Counted from the stretch's first letter, positions 19,838 to 33,042 are shown. The stretch: 64,000 bases of DNA from Leclercia sp. AS011 (GCF_037152535.1 NZ_JBBCMA010000004.1:62001-126000); one strand, 5' to 3'. Notes: generated by a model from the letters alone, not told the origin. Program-made: numbers and translations.

Positions 19838-20688
19838 GTTTTGCGTTTTTCCAGCGTACGATGACGGGACTGCACGTTTTTGCCGCGTGAGCGGAAATAG
19901 TCAGCCAGTTGCTCAGCAATATAGACCGAACGGTGTTTGCCCCCGGTACAGCCAATCGCCACCGTCAGGTAGCTGCGATTGTTTGTCTCCAGCATCGGCA
20001 ACCAGAGTTCAAGGTAGCTGCGCGTCTGATAGATAAAGTTATGCACTTCCGTATGCCTGTCAAGGAACGCGGCGACGGGCTTATCCAGGCCGGTCATCGG
20101 ACGCAGCTTCGGATCCCAGTGCGGGTTCGGCAGGAAGCGCACGTCAAACACATAGTCTGCATCGATAGGGATACCGTGCTTAAAGCCGAAGGATTCAAAC
20201 ACCATCGTCAGCTCGCGCTCGCGTTTGCCCAGCAGACGGGTACGCAGCATCTCCGCCAGTTCATGGACGGACATTTCGGAGGTATCAACGATCAAGTCGG
20301 CGCGTGAGCGCAACGGCTCCAGCAGATCGCTCTCCTGATCGATGGCGCTTTCCAGCGACAGGTTTTTGCTGGAGAGCGGATGCAGGCGGCGGGTATCGCT
20401 GTAGCGACGGATCAGCGTATTGCGATCGGCATCAAGGAACAGCAGCTGAGGTGAAAACGCCTCCGGCAAACTGCTCATCGCCTGCTCAAAGATCTCCGGC
20501 GATTCCGGCATGTTACGCACGTCGATGCTGACTGCGGCGGAAATCTGCCGATCGGCAAGGGATTTTGCCAGCTCGGGCAGCAGCACTACCGGCAGGTTAT
20601 CCACGCAGTAAAAGCCCATATCTTCCAGCGCTCGCAGGGCGACCGATTTCCCGGATCCCGAACGACCGCTGACGATCATCAGCACCAT
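19834..20688 (-). CDS. rapZ: RNase adapter protein RapZ
   Basis: A 284-aa protein with an N-terminal P-loop ([15 protein letters not shown], residues 7-21) and a C-terminal RNA-binding domain rich in basic residues. In E. coli it binds glucosamine-6-phosphate and directs RNase E to the sRNA GlmZ, controlling GlmS. GlmM, next in the same amino-sugar pathway, is encoded in this window at 45215. It sits between ptsN and npr as usual. Confidence 0.97.
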   Translation of the reverse strand: MVLMIVSGRSGSGKSVALRALEDMGFYCVDNLPVVLLPELAKSLADRQISAAVSIDVRNMPESPEIFEQAMSSLPEAFSPQLLFLDADRNTLIRRYSDTRRLHPLSSKNLSLESAIDQESDLLEPLRSRADLIVDTSEMSVHELAEMLRTRLLGKRERELTMVFESFGFKHGIPIDADYVFDVRFLPNPHWDPKLRPMTGLDKPVAAFLDRHTEVHNFIYQTRSYLELWLPMLETNNRSYLTVAIGCTGGKHRSVYIAEQLADYFRSRGKNVQSRHRTLEKRKT

Positions 20689-20733
20689 GTACCGTTTCTC
20701 CTCAGGACTACAGATGTCAAAGCCATCACCCGA

Positions 20734-21225
20734 TTACGCATCATCCTGATTGCCTTCCGTTTCCGTAATGATTTGATAAAGCTCCTCATCGCTCTGTGCC
20801 GCGCGCAAACGGCGACAGATGGTTTTATCCGCCAGACGTTTCGCCACCAGCGAGAGGGTGTGCAAATGTGTTTTGGTCTGATCGGCTGGCACCAGCAGGG
20901 CAAACAGCAAATCGACAGGCTGGTTATCAATGGCATCAAAAGCGATAGGTGTTTCCAGCTGAACAAACACGCCTACAGCGCGCAGCGTATCCTCTTCAAG
21001 TTTGCCATGGGGAATGGCGATGCCGTTGCCGATGCCGGTACTGCCCATTTTTTCGCGGGTCAGGATCGCTTCAAAGACTACTTGCGGCGGCAGGCTCAGC
21101 TGTTTTGCGGCCAGTTCACTGATGATCTCCAGCGCACGTTTTTTGCTCTGGCAGTGGACGGCACTGCGGGTACATTCCTGATTAAGGACACTGCTCAGTT
21201 GTAGAGTTGAATCGTTATTCATCAT
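20734..21225 (-). CDS. ptsN: nitrogen regulatory PTS protein EIIA-Ntr
   Basis: A 163-aa EIIA-fold protein whose active histidine is His73 in GIAIPHGK. Unphosphorylated PtsN regulates potassium transport and other processes in E. coli. It lies 45 bp upstream of rapZ and downstream of hpf in the rpoN operon. Confidence 0.97.
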   Translation of the reverse strand: MMNNDSTLQLSSVLNQECTRSAVHCQSKKRALEIISELAAKQLSLPPQVVFEAILTREKMGSTGIGNGIAIPHGKLEEDTLRAVGVFVQLETPIAFDAIDNQPVDLLFALLVPADQTKTHLHTLSLVAKRLADKTICRRLRAAQSDEELYQIITETEGNQDDA

Positions 21226-21307
21226 AATTTCACCTAAGCGCTAACTGTACAAAGGGCCCGTTGTGTTTCACAACAGGCCAACCTGCACCCGTTAACTGCC
21301 CGGACAA

Positions 21308-21595
21308 TTAGTGTTGTTTCAGTTTATCTTTATGTTTGTTTAGCTGTCGTGCCAGCTTGTCAATCAAGCCGTCGATAGCCGCGTACATGTCTTGTCCTTC
21401 CGCACTGGCATGGATCTCGCCTCCGTTGACATGCAGGGTCGCATCCGAGATATGAGTCACTTTTTCCACTTTTAACACAATGTAGACCTGATTGATCCTT
21501 TCGAAATACTGCTCAAGCTTGGCGAATTTTGTATTCACAAACTCGCGCAGAGCTTCAGTGATCTCGACGTTGTGTCCAGTGATGTTGAGCTGCAT
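21308..21595 (-). CDS. hpf: ribosome hibernation promoting factor (short HPF)
   Basis: A 95-aa short-form HPF that helps form 100S ribosome dimers in stationary phase. It starts MQLNITGHNVEITEAL, with the basic C-terminus KHKDKLKQH. A longer in-frame reading to 21679 is not supported because it would run into rpoN and the family starts at MQLNITG. It lies 22 bp downstream of rpoN. Confidence 0.97.
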   Translation of the reverse strand: MQLNITGHNVEITEALREFVNTKFAKLEQYFERINQVYIVLKVEKVTHISDATLHVNGGEIHASAEGQDMYAAIDGLIDKLARQLNKHKDKLKQH

Positions 21596-21617
21596 AGTGT
21601 CTTCCTTATCGGTTGTG

Positions 21618-23051
21618 TCAGACCAGTTGTTTACGCTGGTTTGACGGCGGAATGGATAAAGACTCTCGATACTTCGCAACAGTACGGCGTGCCACCATGA
21701 TACCTTGATCGGACAGCATGGTGGTTAACTTACTGTCGCTCAGTGGTTTCGCGGGGTTTTCCGCGGCGATCAATTTTTTCACCAGCGCCCGGATGGCCGT
21801 CGACGAGGCTTCGCCGCCGCCTTCGGTGTTGACATGGCTGGAGAAAAAATACTTAAGCTCAAAAATACCGCGCGGACTGTGGAGATACTTCTGCGTCGTC
21901 ACGCGGGAAATCGTCGATTCATGCATCTCGACGGCCTGGGCGATATCGGCCAGCACCATCGGCTTCATAAACTCTTCACCCTGTTCGAAAAAGGCCTGCT
22001 GCTGCTCAACGATGCAGCGGCTGACGCGCAGCAGGGTATCATTGCGGCTCTCGAGGCTTTTAATCAGCCAACGCGCCTCCTGAAGATTGCTGCGGATAAA
22101 CTGGTTATCCGAGTCGTTGCGCGAGCTGGTACACATCGAGGCGTACTGCTGATTGATTTGCAGACGCGGGATGCTGTCGGAATTGAGTTCCACGGTCCAC
22201 AGGCCGTTATGCTTGCGCACCAGCACGTCGGGGATGACGTACTCGGGTTCGCTGGTCTGGATGGACTGACCCGGACGCGGATCCAGCGACTGAATCAGAT
22301 TGACCGCTTCTTTCAGGATCTCTTCTTTCAGCCGCGTGACGCGCATCAGGGAGCGGAAGTCATGGTTAGCCAGCAGATCCAGATGTTCGCTGACGATCAG
22401 GCGCGCCTCTTCCAGCCACGGCGTCTCTTTGACGAACTGCGAAAGCTGGATCAGCAGGCAGTCGCGTAAGTCGCGTGCCGCGACGCCGATCGGATCAAAA
22501 CGCTGCACGCGCTTGAGAACCGCTTCGACCTCTTCAGGCTCGATCTCGTCGTCGCCGATGCTTTCCAGAATGTCGTCCAGCGACACGGTCAAATAGCCGG
22601 TCTCATCGACGGCATCGACAATGGAGGTGGCGATGGCGCGATCGGTATCAGAGAATGGCGTCAGCTCCACCTGCCACATCAGGTAATCCTGTAGCGACTG
22701 GGTAGTCTCGCCCTGATAAACCGGTAATTCATCGTCCTGGTAGTCTGCGCGCGTGCCGGATGGCGTACCGGCGGTGTAGATCTCATCCCAGCTGGCATCG
22801 AGAGGGAGCTCGTCTGGCATCTCTTTTTGCTCCAGCGCGTCCACGCTGTCGAGCGTTTCGTTGTCCTGGGTTTGCTGAGTTTCTACCTCGTCGTGAAGAT
22901 CGGTTTGCTCAAGCAGGGGATTACTGTCCAGCGCTTGCTGCAGCTCCTGCTGAAGTTCCAGCGTCGACAGCTGCAACAGACGGATAGCCTGTTGTAACTG
23001 CGGCGTCATTGCCAGCTGTTGGCTGAGCCTTAATTGCAAACCTTGCTTCAT
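21618..23051 (-). CDS. rpoN: RNA polymerase sigma-54 factor
   Basis: A 477-aa sigma-54, the same length as K-12. The N-terminal Gln/Leu-rich activator-interaction region ([20 protein letters not shown]) is followed by an acidic linker (about 50-110), the core-binding region, a helix-turn-helix, and the RpoN box [10 protein letters not shown] near residue 455. It lies just downstream of lptB in the conserved order. Confidence 0.98.
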   Translation of the reverse strand: MKQGLQLRLSQQLAMTPQLQQAIRLLQLSTLELQQELQQALDSNPLLEQTDLHDEVETQQTQDNETLDSVDALEQKEMPDELPLDASWDEIYTAGTPSGTRADYQDDELPVYQGETTQSLQDYLMWQVELTPFSDTDRAIATSIVDAVDETGYLTVSLDDILESIGDDEIEPEEVEAVLKRVQRFDPIGVAARDLRDCLLIQLSQFVKETPWLEEARLIVSEHLDLLANHDFRSLMRVTRLKEEILKEAVNLIQSLDPRPGQSIQTSEPEYVIPDVLVRKHNGLWTVELNSDSIPRLQINQQYASMCTSSRNDSDNQFIRSNLQEARWLIKSLESRNDTLLRVSRCIVEQQQAFFEQGEEFMKPMVLADIAQAVEMHESTISRVTTQKYLHSPRGIFELKYFFSSHVNTEGGGEASSTAIRALVKKLIAAENPAKPLSDSKLTTMLSDQGIMVARRTVAKYRESLSIPPSNQRKQLV

Positions 23052-23098
23052 GTTCAGAGCATTTTTCTCCGTTTACGCGAGACTGAACTTCTACCCTA

Positions 23099-23824
23099 TC
23101 AGAGTCTGAAGTCTTCCCCAAGATACACGCGCTTAACATGATCGTCTTCGAGGATCTGCTGCGGGGTACCGTGAGCAATAAGATGGCCCTGGCTGACGAT
23201 GTAGGCACGCTCACAGACCGCCAGCGTCTCACGCACGTTGTGGTCGGTAATCAGAACCCCCAGGCCGCTGTCGCGCAGATGCTCGATAATCCGTTTGATG
23301 TCGATAACCGAAATCGGGTCAACGCCCGCGAAAGGTTCATCGAGGAGAATGAATTTCGGGTTGGCGGCCAGCGCACGGGCAATTTCCACGCGGCGGCGTT
23401 CACCGCCGGAGAGGGCCTGACCCAGGCTGTCGCGCAGATGTTCGATATGAAACTCTTCCATCAGCTCGTTGGCGCGATCCTGACGCTGTTCGGCGGTCAA
23501 GTCGTCACGGATCTGCAGCACCGCCATCAGGTTGTCGAAGACGCTCAGACGGCGAAAAATGGAGGCTTCCTGCGGCAGGTAACCGATGCCGCGACGGGCA
23601 CGCGCGTGGAGAGGCAGCAGGCTGATGTCTTCGTCATCAATGATGATGTTACCCGCATCGCGCGGAACAATGCCGACCACCATATAAAAGGTGGTGGTTT
23701 TACCCGCACCGTTAGGACCTAACAGGCCGACAATTTCGCCGGAGTTGACGGTCAAACTGACATCTTCCACTACGCGACGGCCCTTGTAGGCTTTGGCGAG
23801 ATTCTTTGCAGTTAATGTTGCCAT
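23099..23824 (-). CDS. lptB: LPS export ABC transporter ATP-binding protein LptB
   Basis: A 241-aa cytoplasmic ATPase that drives LptFG. Walker A is GPNGAGKTT (about 36-44), the signature is [13 protein letters not shown], and Walker B is [12 protein letters not shown]. It is 6 bp downstream of lptA and 47 bp upstream of rpoN. Confidence 0.98.
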   Translation of the reverse strand: MATLTAKNLAKAYKGRRVVEDVSLTVNSGEIVGLLGPNGAGKTTTFYMVVGIVPRDAGNIIIDDEDISLLPLHARARRGIGYLPQEASIFRRLSVFDNLMAVLQIRDDLTAEQRQDRANELMEEFHIEHLRDSLGQALSGGERRRVEIARALAANPKFILLDEPFAGVDPISVIDIKRIIEHLRDSGLGVLITDHNVRETLAVCERAYIVSQGHLIAHGTPQQILEDDHVKRVYLGEDFRL

Positions 23825-23830
23825 AACGAA

Positions 23831-24385
23831 TTAGTTACTCTTTTTCTGTGCCGGGGCCTGAGTGTTATTTTTGTCCTGCAGCTGCGATGGGACCAGGACG
23901 GTCGTTACGCGTTTGCCTTTCTCACTGAAGGCCTGCATTTTTTGCTCTTTCACCAGATAGGTGATCTTGTCGCCCTTGATGTTGCTGTCGAGCTGCTCGA
24001 GGAACGCATTGCCGGTCAGCACCACGAAGTCTTTCGCCAGCTCGTAGTGCATCTGGGAGGCGTGGCCTTTCACCGGCTTACCGTTGTCCTGCATCTGGTA
24101 GAAAGTGGCCGGATTGCCGTAGCCATCGATAATCTCTTTACCGTCTTCCCCGCCAGGACGCGTCACCACCACCTTATCGGCGTTGATTTTGATGGTGCCC
24201 TGCGTCACGACAACATTGCCGGTAAAGGTCACCACGTTGCCCTGCATATCGAGCGATTGCGTATCGGATTCGATATGAATTGGCTGCTCGGTATCACCCG
24301 TCACAGCAAGTGCAGGCAGGCTGACGGCCAGCATCGCGCTGGCAATAACAAATTTAAGGCTGAGTTTGTTTGCTTGGAATTTCAT
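23831..24385 (-). CDS. lptA: periplasmic LPS bridge protein LptA
   Basis: A 184-aa periplasmic OstA-domain protein that oligomerises to form the LPS bridge between LptC and LptD. The signal peptide runs to about residue 27, cleaved after PALA. I chose the ATG at 24385 because K-12 LptA starts MKFK; an upstream codon at 24406 would add seven residues. The start lies inside the end of lptC, so the two genes overlap. Confidence 0.97.
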   Translation of the reverse strand: MKFQANKLSLKFVIASAMLAVSLPALAVTGDTEQPIHIESDTQSLDMQGNVVTFTGNVVVTQGTIKINADKVVVTRPGGEDGKEIIDGYGNPATFYQMQDNGKPVKGHASQMHYELAKDFVVLTGNAFLEQLDSNIKGDKITYLVKEQKMQAFSEKGKRVTTVLVPSQLQDKNNTQAPAQKKSN

Positions 24386-24929
24386 AGGAGGTTCTAACCT
24401 TTTCAATCAGCTCTGCGTTCTTGCTGCGTAAGTTCCCGCGCATTCTCAGACCGCTGGAATTAAATGTTGTGCCGTATAGCGTAACCAGATCCTGCGACGT
24501 GACATCCTGAGTCACAAGGTTAATCTGTGCGTTATCGGTTGTGATTTTGCGCAGCTGTGCGTCTGCGGTCAGCGCATTCACCTCAACATGACCATACAGA
24601 TAAAGCATACGGTCATTCGTCAGTTTTGCCCGGTCTGATTTAATCGACCATGTCGGAATCTTATTGGTATCAAACGTGGTCATCACCGGTTGGGTAAACC
24701 AGGAGACGCCCTGTTCGGAAAAATACTCAACATGCTGAGCGATAAGGCGATAATTCAGTGCCCCTTCCGGGCTATAGACCACGGTATCGCTATGATCGCT
24801 TTTGTATGTTGGATCGTTAGTATTGACCGTCGGCGCTTCTTCGTCGTCCCGGTCAGCGAGATTCACGCCAATCAGTACCAGTGCTACCAGCGAAAGCAGA
24901 ATAATAACCCAACGTCTGGTTTTACTCAT
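24354..24929 (-). CDS. lptC: LPS export protein LptC
   Basis: A 191-aa bitopic protein with one N-terminal membrane segment (about 7-25) and a periplasmic beta-jellyroll that takes LPS from LptFG and gives it to LptA. The 3' end overlaps lptA by about 32 bp and the start overlaps kdsC by 4 bp (ATGA). Confidence 0.97.
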   Translation of the reverse strand: MSKTRRWVIILLSLVALVLIGVNLADRDDEEAPTVNTNDPTYKSDHSDTVVYSPEGALNYRLIAQHVEYFSEQGVSWFTQPVMTTFDTNKIPTWSIKSDRAKLTNDRMLYLYGHVEVNALTADAQLRKITTDNAQINLVTQDVTSQDLVTLYGTTFNSSGLRMRGNLRSKNAELIEKVRTSYEIPSKQTQP

Positions 24930-25492
24930 ATCGATTGCCCTTTGGCCTCATCAAGCTTACCTTGCGCCAGCAGCAGCAGGTCGCAGACTTCTCTTACCGC
25001 GCCGCGGCCACCGTTGATACGAGTGACATAGTCAGCGCGCGGGATCAAAAGCGGATGCGCATCGGCAACGGCGACGCTCAGACCCACCTCTGCCATCACT
25101 GGCCAGTCAATCAGATCGTCTCCGACATAGGCGACGTTTTCCGGGGCGATGGCAAGTTTACCAAGTAAGTCCCTGAAAGCGACCATCTTATCGGATTGCC
25201 CCTGATAGAGATGGGTTATGCCCAGCGTTTCGCAGCGATCTTCTACCAGTTTAGCCTTACGCCCGGTGATGATGGCAACTTCTATGCCAGAAGTCAGCGC
25301 ACAGCGAATGCCGTAGCCATCACGCACGTTGAAAGCCTTCAGCTCTTCGCCATTGTTGCCCATATAAATCAGGCCGTCAGACAGCACGCCGTCCACATCA
25401 AGGATCAGCAGGCGAATGTTTTCGGCCTGCGACATCATCTGCGCACTGACCGGGCCATAACAGGTTGCAAGGGATGCACCCGCATTACTCAT
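24926..25492 (-). CDS. kdsC: 3-deoxy-D-manno-octulosonate 8-phosphate phosphatase
   Basis: A 188-aa HAD phosphatase that makes free Kdo for lipid A core synthesis. HAD motif I is LDVDGVLSD with Asp32 and Asp34, and motif IV is YVGDDLIDWPVM. The ATG at 25492 has AAGGAT upstream and matches the K-12 start (MSKAGAS); a start at 25507 would overlap kdsD. It lies between kdsD and lptC. Confidence 0.97.
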   Translation of the reverse strand: MSNAGASLATCYGPVSAQMMSQAENIRLLILDVDGVLSDGLIYMGNNGEELKAFNVRDGYGIRCALTSGIEVAIITGRKAKLVEDRCETLGITHLYQGQSDKMVAFRDLLGKLAIAPENVAYVGDDLIDWPVMAEVGLSVAVADAHPLLIPRADYVTRINGGRGAVREVCDLLLLAQGKLDEAKGQSI

Positions 25493-25506
25493 TGTCTTAT
25501 CCTTCA

Positions 25507-26493
25507 TTACACTACGCCTGCGCGCAGCAGATCATGCATATGTACCACACCCAGCAACTGGTCGCCATCAGCAACCATAACGGAGGTGATATTGCGGGAC
25601 TGCATGAGGTTTAACACCTCGACCGCCAGCGTACCGGGACGGACCCGGATCCCTCCGGTCGTCATTACATCAGCGATACCCAGCTTACGGACATCAACGC
25701 CCATATCAAATACACGGCGCAGGTCGCCGTCGGTGAAGATCCCTTCGATTATCATCTGGTCGTTGCAGATAACGGTCATGCCGAGATTTTTACGGGTAAT
25801 TTCCAGCAGCGCGTCGCGCAGAGAGGCGTCTTTGCTAACGTGCGGAATTTCATCCCCGGTGTGCATGATGTCATTCACCCGCAGCAGCAGTTTACGTCCC
25901 AGCGCGCCGCCCGGATGGGAGAGGGCGAAGTCTTCGGCGGTAAAGCCGCGGGCTTCGAGCAGGGCGACGGCCAGCGCATCCCCCATTACCAGCGCAGCGG
26001 TGGTGCTGGAGGTGGGTGCCAGCCCCAGGGGGCAAGCCTCTTTCGGCACTTTAACGCACAGATGGATATCTGCGGCGCGCGCCATGCTGCTCTCTGGGCG
26101 GCTGGTAATACAGATGAGGGGAACGTGAAGTCGCTTCAGCACCGGGATCAGCGCCAGAATCTCATTGGATTCACCCGAGTTCGATAGCGCAATGACGATA
26201 TCCTGAGCCGAGACCATTCCCAGGTCACCGTGCGCCGCTTCACCGGGGTGAACGAAAAAGGCGGTCGTACCGGTACTGGCAAAAGTGGCCGCCATTTTAC
26301 GACCAATGTGCCCGGACTTACCCATTCCCATCACCACGACTTTGCCGGTGCAGTGGAAAAGCTTCTCACATGCCAGGCTAAAGTCCTGATTAATGTATTG
26401 ATCTAACTGCGCCAGACCTTCACGTTCTATCTCCAGAACTTGTATTCCTGCTTTCTGAAAGTCAAAACCCGGCTGCAATTCTATTTGCGACAT
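25507..26493 (-). CDS. kdsD: D-arabinose 5-phosphate isomerase KdsD
   Basis: A 328-aa isomerase that converts ribulose 5-phosphate to arabinose 5-phosphate, the first step to Kdo. An N-terminal SIS domain (GMGKSGHIGRKMAATFASTG near residues 56-75) is followed by two CBS domains (about 205-325). It lies 13 bp downstream of yrbG. Confidence 0.97.
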   Translation of the reverse strand: MSQIELQPGFDFQKAGIQVLEIEREGLAQLDQYINQDFSLACEKLFHCTGKVVVMGMGKSGHIGRKMAATFASTGTTAFFVHPGEAAHGDLGMVSAQDIVIALSNSGESNEILALIPVLKRLHVPLICITSRPESSMARAADIHLCVKVPKEACPLGLAPTSSTTAALVMGDALAVALLEARGFTAEDFALSHPGGALGRKLLLRVNDIMHTGDEIPHVSKDASLRDALLEITRKNLGMTVICNDQMIIEGIFTDGDLRRVFDMGVDVRKLGIADVMTTGGIRVRPGTLAVEVLNLMQSRNITSVMVADGDQLLGVVHMHDLLRAGVV

Positions 26494-26506
26494 AATGCGT
26501 TTCCGT

Positions 26507-27484
26507 TTACCCAGAGAGAAGAGGCGAGAGCCAGTACAGCATCGCCATCCATACGATAAATCCCACCGTCAGCAGGGCGCCAGCCCCCTGACCAATCTGC
26601 CTTTTACGCCGCCAGCAGAGCAGGGCGAAGATGGCGCTGACGAATACCATCACCCCGTAGTCCCGGCTGAATGCCAGCGGATTAAACGCGCCGGGGGCGA
26701 TCAGGGCTGGCAGGCCCAGTACAATGGCAATATTGAAAATATTGGAACCGATGATATTGCCAATCGCCATGTCATCTTCGCCTTTACGCGCGCCGGCGAT
26801 TGCCGTGGCCAGCTCTGGCAGGCTGGTGCCAATGGCAATCACCGTCAGGCCGATGGTTAATTCGCTCATGGCGAAGTAATTGGCCAGCACCGTGGCATTA
26901 TCCACAATCATCTGTGTTGCCATCGGCATGATGATTAACGCCACGCCCAGCCAGAGCAGCGCGACGGGTAAATTCCCTTCCCGCGGCAGTTCGGCAACCT
27001 GCTCGAGGGTTAAGGTGTCATTGCCCTGCTTCTCTGCCGCCCGGGCCAGCTTAACAATGTAAAACAGCCAGATGACCGCCAGCGCCAGCAGGAAAATGCC
27101 ATCGCTGAGGGTTAACTGCCCGTCATATAACACGTAACCGGCCAAAAGGCTGACAATTAACATTAGCGGTAATTCACGCCGCAGAACATCAGAATGCACG
27201 CGAAATGGATGCAGCAGTGCAGCAAGCCCCAGGATGAGTAAGATATTGACGATGTTGGAGCCAATGGCCGTTCCTACGGCGAGATCAACCTGATCGTGCA
27301 GCGAAGCGGCGACGGAGACAATGATCTCCGGCAGGGAGGTGCCAACGCTGACCACCGTCATCCCAATAATTAAGGGGGGAATACCGAATAAGCGACAGAG
27401 GATTGATGCGGAGAACACCAGACGGTCGGCACTGTAGACCACCAAAAGTAAACCAATTATTAACAGTGCCGTTGCAAGAAGCAT
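26507..27484 (-). CDS. yrbG: YrbG, calcium/sodium:proton exchanger-family membrane protein
   Basis: A 325-aa protein with about ten membrane segments and two internal repeats carrying the alpha motifs VGTSLPEIIVS and IGTSLPELATAIAG, typical of the CaCA cation exchanger family. The ion transported in vivo is not settled. I chose the ATG at 27484 because AAGGA lies about 7 bases before it. It diverges from mlaF. Confidence 0.95.
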   Translation of the reverse strand: MLLATALLIIGLLLVVYSADRLVFSASILCRLFGIPPLIIGMTVVSVGTSLPEIIVSVAASLHDQVDLAVGTAIGSNIVNILLILGLAALLHPFRVHSDVLRRELPLMLIVSLLAGYVLYDGQLTLSDGIFLLALAVIWLFYIVKLARAAEKQGNDTLTLEQVAELPREGNLPVALLWLGVALIIMPMATQMIVDNATVLANYFAMSELTIGLTVIAIGTSLPELATAIAGARKGEDDMAIGNIIGSNIFNIAIVLGLPALIAPGAFNPLAFSRDYGVMVFVSAIFALLCWRRKRQIGQGAGALLTVGFIVWMAMLYWLSPLLSG

Positions 27485-27713
27485 CAAAAGTCCTTTCTTC
27501 AGGTATACTCGCCGGTCCACCGAGAAAAAATCTCTGCCGCTGCATACTGTCTGTAGACGTAACGTATTCCTAATTTTGACTTTATGCGTTGTAAAAGTAA
27601 AACAAATGCCAGCTTTCGCTTACCTGCAGAGGTAATATTCTGTAAAAATGTTGGGTTTGCGGCGAAATCAGGCATCAAGCTGATCCTGAACCGGCAATAG
27701 AAAGGAAATGTAC

Positions 27714-29316
<1,603 letters not shown>

Positions 29317-29320
29317 GTTC

Positions 29321-29881
29321 ATGCAAACGAAAAAAGTAGAAATTTGGGTAGGCGTATTTGTCTTGCTGGCGCTGCTGGCCGCACTGTTTTTAAGCTTTAA
29401 AGTGGCGGATGTTACGACGATCCGCACCGAGCCGACATACCGTATTTATGCCACCTTCGATAATATTGGTGGCCTGAAAAGCCGTTCTCCGGTGCGCATT
29501 GGCGGGGTTGTGGTAGGGCGTGTGGCCGATATCACCCTCGACGAGAAAACCTATCTGCCGCGCGTCGCGCTGGATATTGAAGAGCGCTACAACCACATCC
29601 CGGATACCAGTTCCCTCTCTATCCGTACATCCGGCCTGTTAGGTGAACAATACCTGGCGCTGAACATCGGTTTTGAAGATCCCGACCTGGGAACGACTAT
29701 CCTTAAGGACGGTGGCGTAATTCAGGATACGAAGTCAGCCATGGTGCTGGAAGATATGATTGGTCAGTTCCTTTACAACAGCAACAGTAAAGGGGGAGAC
29801 GAGAATCAAGCTGCTCAGACACCTGCGCAGAGTGACATTACACCGCCTGTTGGCACGACGAATTCATCTCAGGAGAAGTAA
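29321..29881 (+). CDS. mlaD: phospholipid transport MCE-domain protein MlaD
   Basis: A 186-aa protein with an N-terminal membrane anchor (about 8-28) and a periplasmic MCE domain (about 38-116), which forms a hexameric ring channel on MlaE. The C-terminal tail, polar and Thr/Gln-rich, is a little longer than in K-12 (183 aa). The start MQTKKVEIWVG matches K-12; an in-frame upstream start inside mlaE is less likely. Confidence 0.97.
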   Translation: MQTKKVEIWVGVFVLLALLAALFLSFKVADVTTIRTEPTYRIYATFDNIGGLKSRSPVRIGGVVVGRVADITLDEKTYLPRVALDIEERYNHIPDTSSLSIRTSGLLGEQYLALNIGFEDPDLGTTILKDGGVIQDTKSAMVLEDMIGQFLYNSNSKGGDENQAAQTPAQSDITPPVGTTNSSQEK

Positions 29882-29884
29882 TTC

Positions 29885-30520
29885 ATGATTAAACGACTGT
29901 TAATGGTTGCCATGCTGATGATTGCCCCTTTGACTGCCGCTAACGCAGCCGACCAGAGCAATCCTTATCAACAGATGAATGAGGCGGCTAAAAAAACCTT
30001 CGATCGCCTTAAAAACGAGCAGCCTAAAATTCGTTCCAATCCCGACTACTTGCGCGATGTGGTCGATCAGGAGCTGCTGCCGTATGTCCAGGTGAAATAT
30101 GCCGGGGCCCTGGTGCTGGGTCGCTACTACAAAGACGCAACGCCAGCACAGCGTGATGCCTATTTTGCTGCGTTCCGTGAATACCTGAAGCAGGCCTACG
30201 GCCAGGCGCTGGCGATGTACCACGGCCAGACCTATCAGATTGCGCCGGAACAGCCGCTGGGCTCGGCTACCATCGTACCTATCCGCGTTACCATCGTCGA
30301 TCCGAACGGTCGTCCACCGGTGCGTCTGGATTTCCAGTGGCGTAAGAACAGCCAGAACGGTAACTGGCAGGCTTACGACATGATTGCTGAAGGCGTGAGC
30401 ATGATTACCACCAAGCAGAACGAATGGAGCGATCTGCTGCGTACCAAGGGCATTGATGGTCTGACTGCACAGCTGAACAGCATCTCGCGTCAGAAAATCA
30501 CCCTGGACGAGAAAAAATAA
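29885..30520 (+). CDS. mlaC: periplasmic phospholipid carrier MlaC
   Basis: A 211-aa soluble periplasmic protein that carries phospholipid between MlaA-porin complexes and MlaFEDB. The signal peptide is residues 1-21, with an AANA-A cleavage site. It lies 3 bp after mlaD, and its stop overlaps the mlaB start (TAATG). Confidence 0.97.
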   Translation: MIKRLLMVAMLMIAPLTAANAADQSNPYQQMNEAAKKTFDRLKNEQPKIRSNPDYLRDVVDQELLPYVQVKYAGALVLGRYYKDATPAQRDAYFAAFREYLKQAYGQALAMYHGQTYQIAPEQPLGSATIVPIRVTIVDPNGRPPVRLDFQWRKNSQNGNWQAYDMIAEGVSMITTKQNEWSDLLRTKGIDGLTAQLNSISRQKITLDEKK

Positions 30521-30813
30521 TGACGTCGCAGCTCAGCTGGACCCGTGAGGGTGAAACGTTGTTACTCACTGGCGAGCTGGATCAGGATTATCTGAATCCT
30601 CTGTGGGATGCGCGTCATGAAGCCATGCAGGGGATCGCCTGTATCGACCTCGGCGGCATTTCCCGCGTGGATACGGCGGGCGTTGCGCTGCTGGTGCATC
30701 TGGTGGCCGCAGGCAAAGGGCAGGGCAAGCAGGTGACGCTTGCAGGCGTCAGCGACAACGTCATCACCCTCGCTCAGCTCTACAATCTGCCGGAAGACGT
30801 ATTGCCTCGCTAA
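30520..30813 (+). CDS. mlaB: phospholipid transport STAS-domain protein MlaB
   Basis: A 97-aa cytoplasmic STAS-domain subunit that stabilises MlaF in the complex. The conserved core IDLGGISRVDTAGVALLVHL carries the threonine important in E. coli MlaB. It is the last mla gene, followed by a terminator. Confidence 0.96.
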   Translation: MTSQLSWTREGETLLLTGELDQDYLNPLWDARHEAMQGIACIDLGGISRVDTAGVALLVHLVAAGKGQGKQVTLAGVSDNVITLAQLYNLPEDVLPR

Positions 30814-30835
30814 TTTTTTCAGTACGTTACTATCA

Positions 30836-30868
30836 AAAGCCCCGACTGTTTCATCGTCGGGGCTTTTT
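30836..30868 (+). terminator. Rho-independent terminator after mlaB
   Basis: Stem AGCCCCGAC / GTCGGGGCT with a 9-base loop and a following TTTTT closes the mla operon and separates it from ibaG. Confidence 0.9.
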
Positions 30869-30938
30869 GCTTGTTTAAGACCGCGCCACTTTGCTCTAAG
30901 ATGTTGGGCTTGTTTTCACACCAGATGATAGAGATCCC

Positions 30939-31193
30939 ATGGAAAATCATGAAATCCAGACCGTGCTGATGAACGCACTTGCCCTCCAGGAAGCCCACGT
31001 CTCCGGCGACGGCAGCCACTTTCAGGTTATTGCTGTGGGAGAGATCTTTGACGGCATGAGCCGCGTGAAAAAACAGCAGGCTGTTTATGCGCCGCTGATG
31101 GAATATATCGCGGATAATCGCATTCATGCCCTGTCGATCAAGGCGTTCACCCCAACTGAGTGGGCACGCGATCGCAAACTAAACGGTTTTTGA
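30939..31193 (+). CDS. ibaG: BolA-family protein IbaG
   Basis: An 84-aa BolA-like protein that in E. coli binds an iron-sulfur cluster with Grx4 and responds to acid stress. It begins [14 protein letters not shown] and ends with the family segment [14 protein letters not shown]. It is 51 bp upstream of murA and probably shares its transcript. Confidence 0.96.
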   Translation: MENHEIQTVLMNALALQEAHVSGDGSHFQVIAVGEIFDGMSRVKKQQAVYAPLMEYIADNRIHALSIKAFTPTEWARDRKLNGF

Positions 31194-31241
31194 GCTGAGG
31201 GTGATTTGCCCGCAGCACGGTTGAATTCATACAGAGAGTAA

Positions 31242-32504
<1,263 letters not shown>

Positions 32505-32558
32505 TCGTTAAGGCAGCCCCCTGCCATCTCGACCGGGGGGTTGCTGGTCCCGTTTAAC

Positions 32559-32584
32559 AGAGCGTCATTCCTGGCGCTCTTTTT
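32559..32584 (+). terminator. terminator after murA, inside the sfsB 3' end
   Basis: The stem AGAGCG / CGCTCT, with loop TCATTCCTGG and a TTTTT run, overlaps the last codons of convergent sfsB. A GC-rich imperfect hairpin lies just before it, near 32513-32545. Confidence 0.75.
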
Positions 32585-32852
32585 GTTGTCTTCTCTGGCG
32601 CATCATGCGCGTTCTGTCGACAAACTCATGGGTTATCGGGTCATGGTAGCGTGATGGCCAAATCACCCAGGGGTCGGTACCTAACGCAGTGGCAATGATC
32701 AGTTCTCCCTTCGGCCATGGGCGCGTCAGCGCGTTTGCCAGGGTAGATGAACTGAGGCCATTCCGGCGGGATTCTGCAGCCAGGGATGTTCCCTTTTTGC
32801 GCAGCGCGGCAATAATATCGGCCGAGTGCCAGTCGATAAATTTCTTATCCAT
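32565..32852 (-). CDS. sfsB: SfsB (Nlp), small Ner-like DNA-binding regulator
   Basis: A 95-aa helix-turn-helix protein like the Ner repressors of Mu-like phages (K-12 SfsB is 92 aa). The helix-turn-helix lies in KKGTSLAAESRRNGLSSSTL (about residues 19-38). In E. coli it affects maltose gene expression without CRP. It is monocistronic, between murA and ispB. Confidence 0.94.
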   Translation of the reverse strand: MDKKFIDWHSADIIAALRKKGTSLAAESRRNGLSSSTLANALTRPWPKGELIIATALGTDPWVIWPSRYHDPITHEFVDRTRMMRQRRQQKERQE

Positions 32853-32882
32853 TCAGCGTTCCCTCTGTTCTGGTACGTTCAC

Positions 32883-32901
32883 GTCATTTCAATTAAATGA
32901 C
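32883..32901. promoter_or_regulatory. palindrome upstream of sfsB
   Basis: GTCATTT and AAATGAC flank the 5-base spacer CAATT, a perfect 7-bp inverted repeat 31 bp upstream of the sfsB start. It has the form of a dimeric repressor operator and may be an SfsB self-regulation site. The regulator is not known. Confidence 0.35.
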
Positions 32902-33042
32902 CTGGTTACTATACCTTCTTCGAACAGCGGTTCTAAAAAGTTCGCGTTACTGGAAGCAACATTCAGATTTTGCCAGGGCTTTAATCATGCGGCCTGTAAG
33001 CGGATTCTTTAATAACGTTATGGATAATATTTGGAATTTACT